DNA of 64,000 bases from assembly GCF_006974125.1 (NCBI RefSeq), contig NZ_CP037858.1:4030001-4094000 (forward strand), read 5' to 3'. Source of the stretch: Stenotrophomonas maltophilia (GTDB taxonomy: Bacteria; Pseudomonadota; Gammaproteobacteria; Xanthomonadales; Xanthomonadaceae). The position numbers were made by a program, and so were the translations under genes. Each line of letters opens with the position of its first letter. Within the stretch, counting starts at the first letter, position 1. The notes below the pieces were generated by a model. It had not been told where the DNA came from, did not search any database, and was given only the letters and a program-made list of their open reading frames with translations. Positions 1 to 9,255 of the stretch are shown piece by piece.

Positions 1-3000
1 GCGGACGCGCTGGGTGATGACAACTTCCCGCAGGCGGGCAGCCGTGAGGAAGACGCGTGGCCGACCAGCTACCGGTTGACGGTGATGCAGGCCGGCACGC
101 TGATCACCCAGGCAGTGGCCTGCGTGGGCAATGGCAGCGTCGCAGGCTGGATCGACTTCAACCGCAACGGCCAGTTTGATGCCAACGAACGCAGCACCAC
201 CGCGCTGTGCAGTGGTGGCCAGGCCAACCTGGGTTGGACCGTGCCGACGTCGGTCAGCGCGGGTACCAGCTACGTGCGCCTGCGCTACGCCACCAACGCC
301 ACGCAGATACAGAGCCCGACCGGTGTGGCCGATGACGGCGAGGTGGAAGACCACCGCATCACTATCACCGCTCCGTCGCTGAAGGTGGTCAAGGGCAACA
401 ACGCCACCGGTGGCATCTGGAACTACGGGCAGGCCGGCACCGAGTACACGCTGACGGTGAGCAACACCAGCGATGTGCCGACCGGCAATCCACCGAATGT
501 GCCCGCCGGCCCGATCATCGTGCGCGACCAGCTGCCGGCCGGTATCGTGCCGAACTGGACGGGCGCGCATGTGAGCGGCAACTGGAGCTGCACGGCCAGT
601 GGCCAGGATGTCACCTGTACCAGCGGCCAGGTGCTGGCCGCAGCCGGCAACCCCGGCTCCAGCTCGGCGTTCACGCTGCCGGTGACGGTCACCGCGGCTG
701 CGACCGGCGTGCTGACCAACCATGCCAGCGTGGGCGGCGGCTACGATCCCTTCAACAATGGCAATCCGCCGGCACCGGGCAGCAGCTGCACAGACGCCGA
801 CCATTGCACGCGCAGCGACGTGACCGTGCCGGTGACGCGGGCGGGCTACGCCAAGCGTTCGAACACCACCGGCCCGGTCGCGGTAGGCGCGACCGTGAGC
901 TACACGGTGGATGTCACCGTGGCCGACGGCAACACCCGCGATGTGCTGACCTTCACCGACACTCTGGGCACCGGTCTGGATTTCGCCAGCGTCAGCAGCC
1001 CCGGTGCATTTACCTGCAACGCGGCCAACCCGCTGGTGTGCACGCTGCCGGCGGGCACGGTGCCGGGCACCTACAGCCTGAGCTACACGGCTACGGTGAA
1101 TGCGCAGGCCAGTGGCCAGGTGGTCAACACCGTGGTCGGCACGGGTACTGACACACCCACCTGCAGCAGCAACTGCACCACCACCACGCCGGTGGCGGTG
1201 CCGCGCATCTCGGTGTCGAAGGCCAGCGGCACCGCCGGTCCGGTCGCCATCGGCGACAGTGTTGCCTATACCGTGACGGTGCTGGTGGCAGACGCGCGCA
1301 CCACGGCGGTGACCACGCTGACCGACACGCTGGGCACCGGCCTGGACTTCGGCAGCGTCACCAGCGCGGGTAGCTTCAGTTGCACGCCAGGCAATCCGCT
1401 CGTCTGCACGCTGCCGGCCGGCACCGTGCCGGGCAGCTATGCGTTGTCGTACACCGGCGTGGTCAATGCGCAGGCCAGCGGCCAGGTGCGCAATGCGGTG
1501 GTGCCCAGCGGCACCGACAACCCCTCCTGCGTGGGCAGCTGCGATACCACCACGCCGATGGCCGCCGCGCAGGTGGTCTATGCCAAGCAGGCCTCCACCG
1601 GCGGCCCGGTACGGGTCGGTGACCGCCTCGACTACACCCTGACTGCGACGGTGACGCGTGCGCGCACCAGCGCCGTGGTCACGTTGACCGACACGCTGGG
1701 CAACGGCCTCGATTTTGCTGGTGTCAGCAGCGCAGGCATCTTCACCTGCAACGCCGCCAATCCGCTGGTGTGCACGCTGCCGGCCGGCACTGTGCCTGGC
1801 ACCTACAGCCTCACCTATGGCGCCACCGTCAACGCGCAGGCCAGCGGCAGCGTGCGCAACGCCGTGCTCGGCAGCGGCACCGACAACCCGTCGTGCAGCG
1901 TGAACTGTGACACCACCACCCCGGTGGCGACACCGGGCGTGAGCTACGCCAAGTCGGTGAACAGCACCGGTCCGGTTTCAGTGGGCGATCGCCTGACCTA
2001 CACCCTGACCACGGTGGTGACCAACTCGCGCACCACCGATGTGGTGACCCTGACCGATACGCTGGGCACCGGCCTCGACTTCGGCGCGATCACCAGTGCG
2101 GGCGCCTACACCTGCAACGCCGCCAATCCGCTGGTGTGCACCTTGCCGGCCGGTACCGTGCCGGGCAGCTACAGCCTGACCTACACCGCGGTGGTGAACG
2201 CACAGGCCACCGGCCAGGTGACCAACGCCGTGCTCGGCAGCGGTGGCGACAATCCGTCGTGTACCGCCAACTGCGGTACCAGCACGCCAGTGACCGGCAG
2301 TGCGATCGACTATCGCAAGACCTCGGCCGCGGCCGGTTCGGTGAAGGTGGGTGACAGCATCGCCTACACACTGTCCGCGGTGGTCAGCAACTCGCGCACC
2401 ACGGTGGTGTTCACCCTGACCGACACGATGGGCCCCGGCCTGGACTTCGGTGCGGTGACTGCCAGCCAGGGCTTCAGCTGCAATGCTGCCAATCCGTTGG
2501 TGTGCACGCTGCCTGCCGGTACGGTGCCGGGCACCTACACGGTGGACTACACCGCGCGGGTGAACGCGCAGGCCAAGGGCAGCGTCAGCAACGCGGTGCT
2601 CGGCAGTGGCACCGGCATCAACACGTGCACCAGCAACTGTGGCACCACCACGCCCGTGCTGTCGGCGGTGGTGACCTACCGCAAGCAGTCGAGCACCGTT
2701 GCCCCGGTTGCCGTGGGCGATGCGGTGGACTACAGCGTGGAAGTGACGGTCGCCAACTCGCAGACCCTCGATACGCTGACCCTGACCGATACCCTGGGCA
2801 CCGGCCTGGACCTGCAGTCGGTCACCCAGCCGGGACCGTTCACCTGCAATGCCAGCAATCCGCTGGTCTGCACGCTGCCTGCCGGCACGGCGCCGGGCAC
2901 CTATACGCTGGGCTACCGCGCGCTGGTCAATGCCCAGGCCAGCGGCAGCGTGCGCAATGCCGTACTCGGCACCGGCGGTGACACGCCCACCTGCAGCAGC

Positions 3001-5145
3001 GACTGCAGCACCGAGCACGCGCTGGCCGAACCGCGCGTGGTGCTGGAGAAGCAGTCCGGACCTGCCAGTGGCACCGAAGTGCGACCAGGCGACCGCTTGC
3101 GCTACACGCTGGTGGCCACGGTCGAGCGCGCTGCGCTGCGTCGTCCGCTGCAGCTGGTGGATACGCCCGATGCCGGCTTGAGCATCGAGAGCCTGCCGGC
3201 CGGATGCGTCCAGCAGGGGCCGGACATCGTCTGCACGGTGCCGACGGGTACCTCGATCGGTCGCCACGAGTTCGCCTACCAGGCCGTGGTCAACCAGGAG
3301 GCCCGCACCGAGGTGCTGAACCGCTTGCGCGGGCAGTATCCGGATGGCTCGCCGCCGCCGGACTGCACGACCTGCGAGACGCGCCACAAGGTAGTGTCCG
3401 ACTTCGCCCTGCGCATCACCAAGACTGCCAGCCCGCGCCGGGTGAAGGTGGGCGACCTGGTGCGCTACCAGCTGGTGGTCGAGAACGTGGGCGGCAGCCA
3501 TTGGCGTGATGGCGTAGTGGTCGACACCCCGCCGCCAGGCTTCAGCTATGTCGATGGCTCGATGCGCGTGGCCGACGATGACGGTGCATTCTCGCTGGCC
3601 AGCAGCCAGGTACCGCTGCGCATCGGTGCGGTGGACATTGCCGTGGGCCGCAGTGCCACCATCACCTACCTGTTGCGGGTGGGCGCCGGCGTGCGCGCGG
3701 GCAACCACGTGAACCAGGCGGTGGCGACGACCGATGACGGCAGCCCGTTGTCGAACGTGGCCACTGCCGAAGTGGCGATGGATGCCGACCCGCTGCTGGA
3801 AGACAGCCTGGTGTTCGGCACCGTGTTCGATGATCGCGACGGTGACGGCTGGCAGGACAGTGCCGAGCTGAGCGGCGTGCGCGTGCAAGGCGGATTCACT
3901 GCTGCGGCCTACGTGCCGGGCTCGACCACGCTGGATCGTGGCGAAGGCCCGCAGCCGCTGGCCGATGCCAGCGCGCCGCTGCTGCACGGGGTGCAGATTG
4001 GCGTGGTGCATGGCCGCGCGTCCACGTCCGACACCGCTGAGGCGCATCAGGTGGTGCTGCGTCAGCGCCTGCGCGAACTGTCCTTCAGTGATGACTTCGT
4101 GCTGGAGAGCGCGCAGGGCCATCGCCTGCGGATGGACGCGCAGGGCGCCACGCGCGTGGAACGCAGTGGTGAGGCCGGCAAGGGCTTGACCGCGGCCGAG
4201 CCGAGCGTGCGCCGCGAGATCGCCCGTGTCGCCGAGGGCTATGAAGTGGCCTACGTGATCGGCAACGAAGGCATCCAGGAGCAGGGCATTCCCGGTGTAC
4301 GCCTGGCCACGGTGGAAGGCCTGCTGGTCGAGACCGATCCGTTCGGGCGCTACCACCTGGCTGACGTGCACGGTGGTGACGCGCGCCTGGGCCGCAACTT
4401 CATCATCAAGCTGGACCCGGCCACGCTGCCGGCCGGTGCCGAACTGACCACCGAGAATCCGTTGCTGCGGCGGGTGACGCAGGGCGTACCGACCCGCTTC
4501 AGCTTCGGCGTGCGGCTGCCGCCGTCGCCGCAGGCTGCCGCCGAGCGCATGGAGATCGCGCTGGGTGAGGTGCTGTTCGCGCCGGGCAGCAGCGAGCTGC
4601 AGGCCAGCTATCGCCCGGTGCTGAAGAAGATGGCCGAGGTGGTGGACCGCTACCAGGGTGGCGACGTCGTGATCGCTGCCAGTGGCGAAAGCCAGGCGCT
4701 GGCCTTCGCCCGCGCGGCGGTGGTGCGCGATGCGTTGCAGGCCGAGGTTGTGGAAAGTGCCCGTGCGGGCCTGGCCGTGCAGCTGCGCACCGACGTGCGC
4801 GATCCGCACTCGCTGCTGGCCGGTGTGGATGCCGGTGGCGCGCTGCTGGGCAACGTGCTGTTCGACACCGACAAGGCCACCGTACGCGTTGAGTTCAAGC
4901 CGCTGCTGGCCGCTATCGCCGCGCGTCTGGAAAAGCTGGGCGGTGGTCAGGTCAGCCTGGTGGGTCACACCGATGTGCGCGGCAGCCATGCCTACAACCA
5001 GGTGTTGGGCCTGCGTCGTGCCAACGCCGTGTTCGAGGCGCTGCGCAGCCAGCTCAGCCCCGCCGTGCAGCAGCGCCTGCGCGTTCGCAACGAGGAGAGC
5101 GCCGCCACCCGTGCGGCTGCCCGTCAACAGGAGGCACGCCGATGA
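1..5145 (+). CDS. Giant DUF11-type repeat protein with OmpA-like C-terminus (5' partial)
   Basis: The reading frame is open from base 1, so the true start lies upstream. The first ~110 residues resemble a GEVED-type domain (WIDFNRNGQFD, then DDGEVEDH). A DUF11-like segment follows (about 365-830 nt), then six Ig-like repeats starting at nt 841, 1207, 1573, 1939, 2305 and 2671, exactly 366 bp (122 residues) apart, a diverged seventh at 3037 and a canonical DUF11 unit at 3409. Most repeats carry FTCNAxNPLVCTLPAGT and a later CxxxC pair, suggesting two disulfides each and hence an exported location. The end (about nt 4850-5070) is OmpA-like (VLFDTDKATVR, then LVGHTDVRGS), a peptidoglycan-binding fold. 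The next gene overlaps its stop by 4 bp, so the two are co-translated. A structural or adhesin-like cell-surface role is inferred; the substrate is unknown. Confidence 0.85.
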   Translation, partial: ADALGDDNFPQAGSREEDAWPTSYRLTVMQAGTLITQAVACVGNGSVAGWIDFNRNGQFDANERSTTALCSGGQANLGWTVPTSVSAGTSYVRLRYATNATQIQSPTGVADDGEVEDHRITITAPSLKVVKGNNATGGIWNYGQAGTEYTLTVSNTSDVPTGNPPNVPAGPIIVRDQLPAGIVPNWTGAHVSGNWSCTASGQDVTCTSGQVLAAAGNPGSSSAFTLPVTVTAAATGVLTNHASVGGGYDPFNNGNPPAPGSSCTDADHCTRSDVTVPVTRAGYAKRSNTTGPVAVGATVSYTVDVTVADGNTRDVLTFTDTLGTGLDFASVSSPGAFTCNAANPLVCTLPAGTVPGTYSLSYTATVNAQASGQVVNTVVGTGTDTPTCSSNCTTTTPVAVPRISVSKASGTAGPVAIGDSVAYTVTVLVADARTTAVTTLTDTLGTGLDFGSVTSAGSFSCTPGNPLVCTLPAGTVPGSYALSYTGVVNAQASGQVRNAVVPSGTDNPSCVGSCDTTTPMAAAQVVYAKQASTGGPVRVGDRLDYTLTATVTRARTSAVVTLTDTLGNGLDFAGVSSAGIFTCNAANPLVCTLPAGTVPGTYSLTYGATVNAQASGSVRNAVLGSGTDNPSCSVNCDTTTPVATPGVSYAKSVNSTGPVSVGDRLTYTLTTVVTNSRTTDVVTLTDTLGTGLDFGAITSAGAYTCNAANPLVCTLPAGTVPGSYSLTYTAVVNAQATGQVTNAVLGSGGDNPSCTANCGTSTPVTGSAIDYRKTSAAAGSVKVGDSIAYTLSAVVSNSRTTVVFTLTDTMGPGLDFGAVTASQGFSCNAANPLVCTLPAGTVPGTYTVDYTARVNAQAKGSVSNAVLGSGTGINTCTSNCGTTTPVLSAVVTYRKQSSTVAPVAVGDAVDYSVEVTVANSQTLDTLTLTDTLGTGLDLQSVTQPGPFTCNASNPLVCTLPAGTAPGTYTLGYRALVNAQASGSVRNAVLGTGGDTPTCSSDCSTEHALAEPRVVLEKQSGPASGTEVRPGDRLRYTLVATVERAALRRPLQLVDTPDAGLSIESLPAGCVQQGPDIVCTVPTGTSIGRHEFAYQAVVNQEARTEVLNRLRGQYPDGSPPPDCTTCETRHKVVSDFALRITKTASPRRVKVGDLVRYQLVVENVGGSHWRDGVVVDTPPPGFSYVDGSMRVADDDGAFSLASSQVPLRIGAVDIAVGRSATITYLLRVGAGVRAGNHVNQAVATTDDGSPLSNVATAEVAMDADPLLEDSLVFGTVFDDRDGDGWQDSAELSGVRVQGGFTAAAYVPGSTTLDRGEGPQPLADASAPLLHGVQIGVVHGRASTSDTAEAHQVVLRQRLRELSFSDDFVLESAQGHRLRMDAQGATRVERSGEAGKGLTAAEPSVRREIARVAEGYEVAYVIGNEGIQEQGIPGVRLATVEGLLVETDPFGRYHLADVHGGDARLGRNFIIKLDPATLPAGAELTTENPLLRRVTQGVPTRFSFGVRLPPSPQAAAERMEIALGEVLFAPGSSELQASYRPVLKKMAEVVDRYQGGDVVIAASGESQALAFARAAVVRDALQAEVVESARAGLAVQLRTDVRDPHSLLAGVDAGGALLGNVLFDTDKATVRVEFKPLLAAIAARLEKLGGGQVSLVGHTDVRGSHAYNQVLGLRRANAVFEALRSQLSPAVQQRLRVRNEESAATRAAARQQEARR
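841..3408 (+). repeat. Seven in-frame tandem repeats of 366 bp (last 372 bp)
   Basis: Units begin at 841, 1207, 1573, 1939, 2305, 2671 and 3037. The first six spacings are exactly 366 bp; the step from 3037 to the equivalent point of the next domain (3409) is 372 bp. Units 1-6 share near-identical stretches such as the segment encoding VCTLPAGTVPG and the segment encoding VNAQA. Unit 7 is clearly diverged. Constant length and high identity imply recent duplication or gene conversion, and predict length variation between strains. Confidence 0.9.
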
Positions 5146-8100
5146 GCGCGCATCACTCAGCCGCCCGCCGTGCGGCCCGCCTGCCGCGCGCCGCGCTGTA
5201 TCAGGCCCTGCTGCTCGGCCTGGCCGGTGCCGCCCAGGCCGCGCCGCCCGCCGCCGAGCCGGCGCCGATCCGTTGTGACGGCACCCAGTGCAACGCCGAG
5301 GGCGAACTGTTGTTCAGCCTGCGCTCGCGCAGCTACGACGAACCGGTGACCGAGGGCACCTCGTCGCGTTCCAGCTCGCAGGCCCTGCAACCGGACCGCC
5401 GGGTCAGCCTGGCGATTGATGAGCCGGGCAGGGCCACCGTGCGCGGTGAGTTCATGATCCGCCTGCCGGAAGGCGGCGCGATCTGGGCCACCGAAGACCC
5501 GGCGATGGGCCAGCCGGAACTGTCGGTCTCCGCACCGGGCATGGTCGCCTTCGACGAAGGCCGCATCGTGCGGCCGGTCGAGTTCTACGTGCGTGGCAAC
5601 TACACCGCCTTCATCCAGCGCCTGGAAGTCAGCGTCTACCGCGGCAGCGACACGGATCGCGTGGCAGCACTGGCGACGTTCGAACTGCCGGTGGCCGCCG
5701 TTGCCCAGGGCGTGTGGGATGGTACCTTGCCGGCCTCGACGCCGCTGCGTCGGGGCGACCGCCTGGTCTATGTGCTTCGCGCCTTCGATGCCGAGGGCAA
5801 TGTCGATGAAACCACCGCGCAATCGATGCAGCTGGTGACGCCGGCGGAATTCGAGCGCGGCAACCAGCAGTTGCGTGACGCGCTGGAAGACCGCCGCGGT
5901 ACCTCGGTGGACGCCAACCAGGCAGCATCGTTGTCACTGCTGCAGCAGGTGTTCGATGGCAATGGCCTGCGCCAGCAGAACATCCCGGTGCATGGCTCGC
6001 GGGTGCGCCTGCGCGGCCGCGACCTGCCGCTGGGGGCGTCGCTGAAGATCAACGGCGACAGCTACCCGCTGGACCAGGATCGCAAGTTCGCCGCCGAGTA
6101 CCTGATGCCGATCGGACATCATGCGTTCGACGTACGCGTGGAGCGGCTGGATGCACCGGTCATCGCACGCACGCTGGAGGTCGATGTCAGCGGCCAGTAC
6201 CTGTTCGGCGTCGGCCTGGCCGATATCACCGTGTACCAGAACAAGGCCAGTGGGGCAGGGCAGGACCTGGCCCGCGGCGAGCGCAACGATGACGTGCTCA
6301 GCGATGGCCGCCTGGCGTTCTACCTGAAGGCCAAGACCCGCGGCCGCTACCTGCTGACCGCGCAGGCCGATACCCAGAACCGTCCGCTGGATGAGTTGTT
6401 CACCGGCTTCACCACGGCCGATCCGCGCGACCTGTTCCGCAGCCTGGACCCGGACCTGTACTACCCGACCTACGGTGACGACTCGTTGACCCAGCGCGAT
6501 GTCGACAGCATGGGCCGCTTCTACCTGCGCATGGACTGGGACAAGAACCAGGCGTTGTGGGGCAACTACAACACCGGCCTGACCGGCACCGAATACGCGC
6601 AGTACGTGCGTTCGCTGTACGGTGCGGCGCTGTCGTGGCGTTCGCGTGGCGCCAATGCCTGGGGCGATGCGCGCAGCGAGCTGCGCCTGTTCGGCTCACA
6701 GGCCGAGACGGCGCCGGGCCACAGCGAGTTCATCGGTACCGGTGGCAGTCTGTACTACCTGCGCCACGCCAGCATTCTCAGCGGCTCGGACCAGGTGGTG
6801 CTGGAAATCCGTGACCGCACCACCGGCCGCGTGGAGCAGCGTGTGCCGATGGTGCGGGGTGCCGACTACGAGATCGACGCCCTGCAGGGTCGCATCCTGC
6901 TGACCCGGCCGCTGGCCCAGGTCAGCCGCGAGAACCTGCGCCGGATCAGCCGCGACGTGCCGCTGGACGGCTATGAGCAGCGCCTGATCGTGGACTACGA
7001 GTGGGTGCCGACCGGATTCGACAGCGATGACATCACCGCGGGTGTGCGTGGCAAGCACTGGTTCGGCGATCACGTTGCCGTGGGCGCCACCTACGTGGAC
7101 GAGCAGCGCTCCGGCCAGGACTATTCGCTGAGGGGCGCGGACCTGACCCTGCAGGCCGGGCGTGGCACCTACCTGAAGATCGAGCACAGCCGCAGCGAGG
7201 CGACCAGTGCGCCGGTGTTCTTCTCGGACAACGGCGGCCTGAGCTTCAGCCGGCTCAATCCGGAGGGGCCGCGCGAAGGCGAGGCGACCGCAGTGGAAGC
7301 GCGCGTCAACCTGCGCGAGCTGGGCTGGACCCAGCGCGACTGGAGTGCCGGGGCCTGGTGGCGCCAGGTCGATGGAGGCTATTCGGTGGGGCGCTTCGAC
7401 ACTGGCCAGCGCGTGCGCGAGCAGGGTGCCGAGCTGCTGGGTTACGTGACCGACGACTTCAGCCTGTACGCCCGCTACAGCGAGGCCCGCCGTGGCAGCG
7501 AATCGCTGATCCAGGCACAGGCCACCGCCGAGTGGCGGATCGGCGAGAACGACCGCCTGTCGGCTGAGTTGCGTCGCGTGCAGGAAGACCGCGGTGTGGG
7601 CGGCAACGTGGCCGGTGTGCTGGCCGCCGCCCGCTACACGCACCGCATCGGCACCTCACTGGATGTGTACGGCGGAGGCCAGCTGACCGTGGATGATGAC
7701 CATGGCCGCTATGCCGACAACGATGCGGTGGTGGCCGGTGGTACCTGGACCTTCGCCAACCTGTCCACCGTCGGTGCCGAGGTGAGCGATGGTGATCGTG
7801 GCACCGCCGCGCAGGTCAACGCCGAGTACCGGCTGACCCCGCAGCACAGCTTCTATGGTGCGTTCACCCAGTCCACCGACCGCAGCGAGTACGACCCGTT
7901 GTTCAGCCCGAACGCACAGGATGGCTGGACCCTGGGCCAGCGCTGGCGTCTGTCTGATCAGGTCAATGTGTTCAATGAAAGCCAGTTCCTGAAATCCGGG
8001 CAGGAGTCTGGTCTGGCACACACCTTCGGCATGGACTTCTATCCTGCGGTGGGGTGGAACGCGGGCTTCACGCTGAGCAATGGCAAGCTTGATGCCAGCA

Positions 8101-8831
8101 GTGGCCAGGTGGACCGCAAGGCGGTCAGCCTGTCCGGCGGCCGTACCGCGCCGGGCACCGAGTGGCAGAGCAAGCTGGAATGGCGTCGCGATACCGGCGC
8201 CGAGCGGCGCACGCAGTGGGTCAGCACCAATCGCCTCAGCCACCGCCTCAACGACAGCTGGCGCATCGCGGCGCGCTTCAACTATGCCGACACCGACGAT
8301 GCGATCAATCCGGTGGCGGGCGCGCGCTTCATCGAAGGCAACCTGGGCTTCGCCTACCGGCCGTGGGACAACGACCGCTGGGCGTTGTTCGGTCGCTACA
8401 GTTACCTGTACGACCTGTCGACGATGGGCCAGGTGAACGGCGTGGACTACGATCAGCGCACGCAGATCCTGTCGCTGGAAGGCGTGTACCGCATCGACCA
8501 GCGCTGGGAGGTGGCGGCCAAGGCGGCGCGGCGCGAAGGCGAGGTGCGTTATGGACGCGGCACCGGCCCCTGGTTCGACTCGGCCACCAGCTTCGCTGCG
8601 GGACAGCTGCGCTATGACCTGTATTACCAGTGGCACGGCCTGCTGGAGTACCGCGTGCTGGACGTCCGCGACGGCGGCAGCAGGCAGGGTTGGCTGGCCG
8701 GTGTCGATCGCGATATCGGCCGCAACTTCCGCGTGGGCGTGGGCTACAACTTCACCGACTTCAGTGATGACCTGACCAAGTTCGACTACACCCATCGCGG
8801 GTGGTACCTGAACCTGGTGGGGCGCTACTGA
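5142..8831 (+). CDS. Large outer-membrane beta-barrel protein (1229 aa), partner of the upstream repeat protein
   Basis: The ATG overlaps the upstream stop (ATGA), which fixes the start and implies translational coupling. An N-terminal signal peptide is visible (positive MSAHHSAARRAAR, then a hydrophobic stretch ending near AQAA, about residue 33). Residues ~35-400 look like periplasmic beta-sandwich modules. From about residue 440 onward the protein consists of alternating amphipathic strands rich in Tyr/Trp/Arg, and it ends NLVGRY with a terminal aromatic residue, the usual signal for BAM-mediated outer-membrane insertion. No TonB plug or TonB box is evident, so I do not call it a TonB receptor. 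Location in the outer membrane is well supported; function is not known. A role in anchoring or exporting the giant repeat protein is inference from the coupling. Confidence 0.75.
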   Translation: MSAHHSAARRAARLPRAALYQALLLGLAGAAQAAPPAAEPAPIRCDGTQCNAEGELLFSLRSRSYDEPVTEGTSSRSSSQALQPDRRVSLAIDEPGRATVRGEFMIRLPEGGAIWATEDPAMGQPELSVSAPGMVAFDEGRIVRPVEFYVRGNYTAFIQRLEVSVYRGSDTDRVAALATFELPVAAVAQGVWDGTLPASTPLRRGDRLVYVLRAFDAEGNVDETTAQSMQLVTPAEFERGNQQLRDALEDRRGTSVDANQAASLSLLQQVFDGNGLRQQNIPVHGSRVRLRGRDLPLGASLKINGDSYPLDQDRKFAAEYLMPIGHHAFDVRVERLDAPVIARTLEVDVSGQYLFGVGLADITVYQNKASGAGQDLARGERNDDVLSDGRLAFYLKAKTRGRYLLTAQADTQNRPLDELFTGFTTADPRDLFRSLDPDLYYPTYGDDSLTQRDVDSMGRFYLRMDWDKNQALWGNYNTGLTGTEYAQYVRSLYGAALSWRSRGANAWGDARSELRLFGSQAETAPGHSEFIGTGGSLYYLRHASILSGSDQVVLEIRDRTTGRVEQRVPMVRGADYEIDALQGRILLTRPLAQVSRENLRRISRDVPLDGYEQRLIVDYEWVPTGFDSDDITAGVRGKHWFGDHVAVGATYVDEQRSGQDYSLRGADLTLQAGRGTYLKIEHSRSEATSAPVFFSDNGGLSFSRLNPEGPREGEATAVEARVNLRELGWTQRDWSAGAWWRQVDGGYSVGRFDTGQRVREQGAELLGYVTDDFSLYARYSEARRGSESLIQAQATAEWRIGENDRLSAELRRVQEDRGVGGNVAGVLAAARYTHRIGTSLDVYGGGQLTVDDDHGRYADNDAVVAGGTWTFANLSTVGAEVSDGDRGTAAQVNAEYRLTPQHSFYGAFTQSTDRSEYDPLFSPNAQDGWTLGQRWRLSDQVNVFNESQFLKSGQESGLAHTFGMDFYPAVGWNAGFTLSNGKLDASSGQVDRKAVSLSGGRTAPGTEWQSKLEWRRDTGAERRTQWVSTNRLSHRLNDSWRIAARFNYADTDDAINPVAGARFIEGNLGFAYRPWDNDRWALFGRYSYLYDLSTMGQVNGVDYDQRTQILSLEGVYRIDQRWEVAAKAARREGEVRYGRGTGPWFDSATSFAAGQLRYDLYYQWHGLLEYRVLDVRDGGSRQGWLAGVDRDIGRNFRVGVGYNFTDFSDDLTKFDYTHRGWYLNLVGRY

Positions 8832-8839
8832 GGAGCGCA

Positions 8840-8891
8840 GCCGGCATGGGCCCGGCGCTACAGGAACCAGATGCCGGGCCATGCCCGGCGA
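8840..8891. repeat. Two GTAG-type palindromic repeats (REP) between convergent genes
   Basis: A minus-strand REP (8840-8861; reads GTAGCGCCGGG on the reverse strand) is followed by a perfect hairpin GCCGGGC-CAT-GCCCGGC at 8873-8889. They fill the 64-bp gap between the barrel gene stop and the stop of the minus-strand response regulator, where they could act as a bidirectional transcription end. Confidence 0.7.
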
Positions 8892-8895
8892 CGGG

Positions 8896-9255
8896 TCATT
8901 CCTGCTTGAGCAGCTGCACCAGCTGGCGCAGCCGATACGGCTTGGGCAGGAACTCCACCTGTTCGGGCAGCGGCGGCAGCTGCGAACGGGCATAGCCGGA
9001 TGACAGGATCATCCGTGCCTGCGGCTGTTCGCGTGCCACATGCTCGCTCAGCTCGATGCCGGACATGCCGTTGGGCATGCTGACGTCGCTGAACACCACG
9101 TCGAAACGTGCCTCCCCCTTCAGCAGGGCGGCGGCCTCATGCGCATCGGCGGTCGTGGCCACGTCGATGCCAAGGTCGCGCAGGGCCAGGCCGATCATTT
9201 CACGCAGATCGGTCTGGTCTTCCACCATCAGTACGCGGATCGGGTCATCGGTCAT
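8896..9255 (-). CDS. Single-domain response regulator (119 aa)
   Basis: The protein is a stand-alone receiver domain: acidic pair in MVEDQTD near the N-terminus, phospho-acceptor Asp57 in FSDVSMP, and the conserved Lys in FLPKPYRL near the end. There is no output domain. I choose the start at 9255 (MTDDPIRVLMVED) because GGAGGA lies 8 nt upstream; the longer in-frame version adds a non-conserved N-terminus. It overlaps the 3' end of the histidine kinase gene by 11 bp, so the two form an operon and probably a cognate pair. A CheY-like or phosphorelay intermediate role is likely. Confidence 0.88.
   Translation of the reverse strand: MTDDPIRVLMVEDQTDLREMIGLALRDLGIDVATTADAHEAAALLKGEARFDVVFSDVSMPNGMSGIELSEHVAREQPQARMILSSGYARSQLPPLPEQVEFLPKPYRLRQLVQLLKQE

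Noticed and set aside
841..3408. CRISPR-like array because of the regular repeats
   Set aside because: The repeats are 366 bp, in frame and encode an Ig-like protein unit; there are no short direct repeats with unique spacers.
1978..5127. Long minus-strand open frame (over 1000 codons) opposite the repeat protein
   Set aside because: It mirrors the codon structure of the plus-strand gene, has a His/Gln/Arg/Ala-rich meaningless composition and no known motif. This is the usual antisense artefact of G+C-rich coding DNA.
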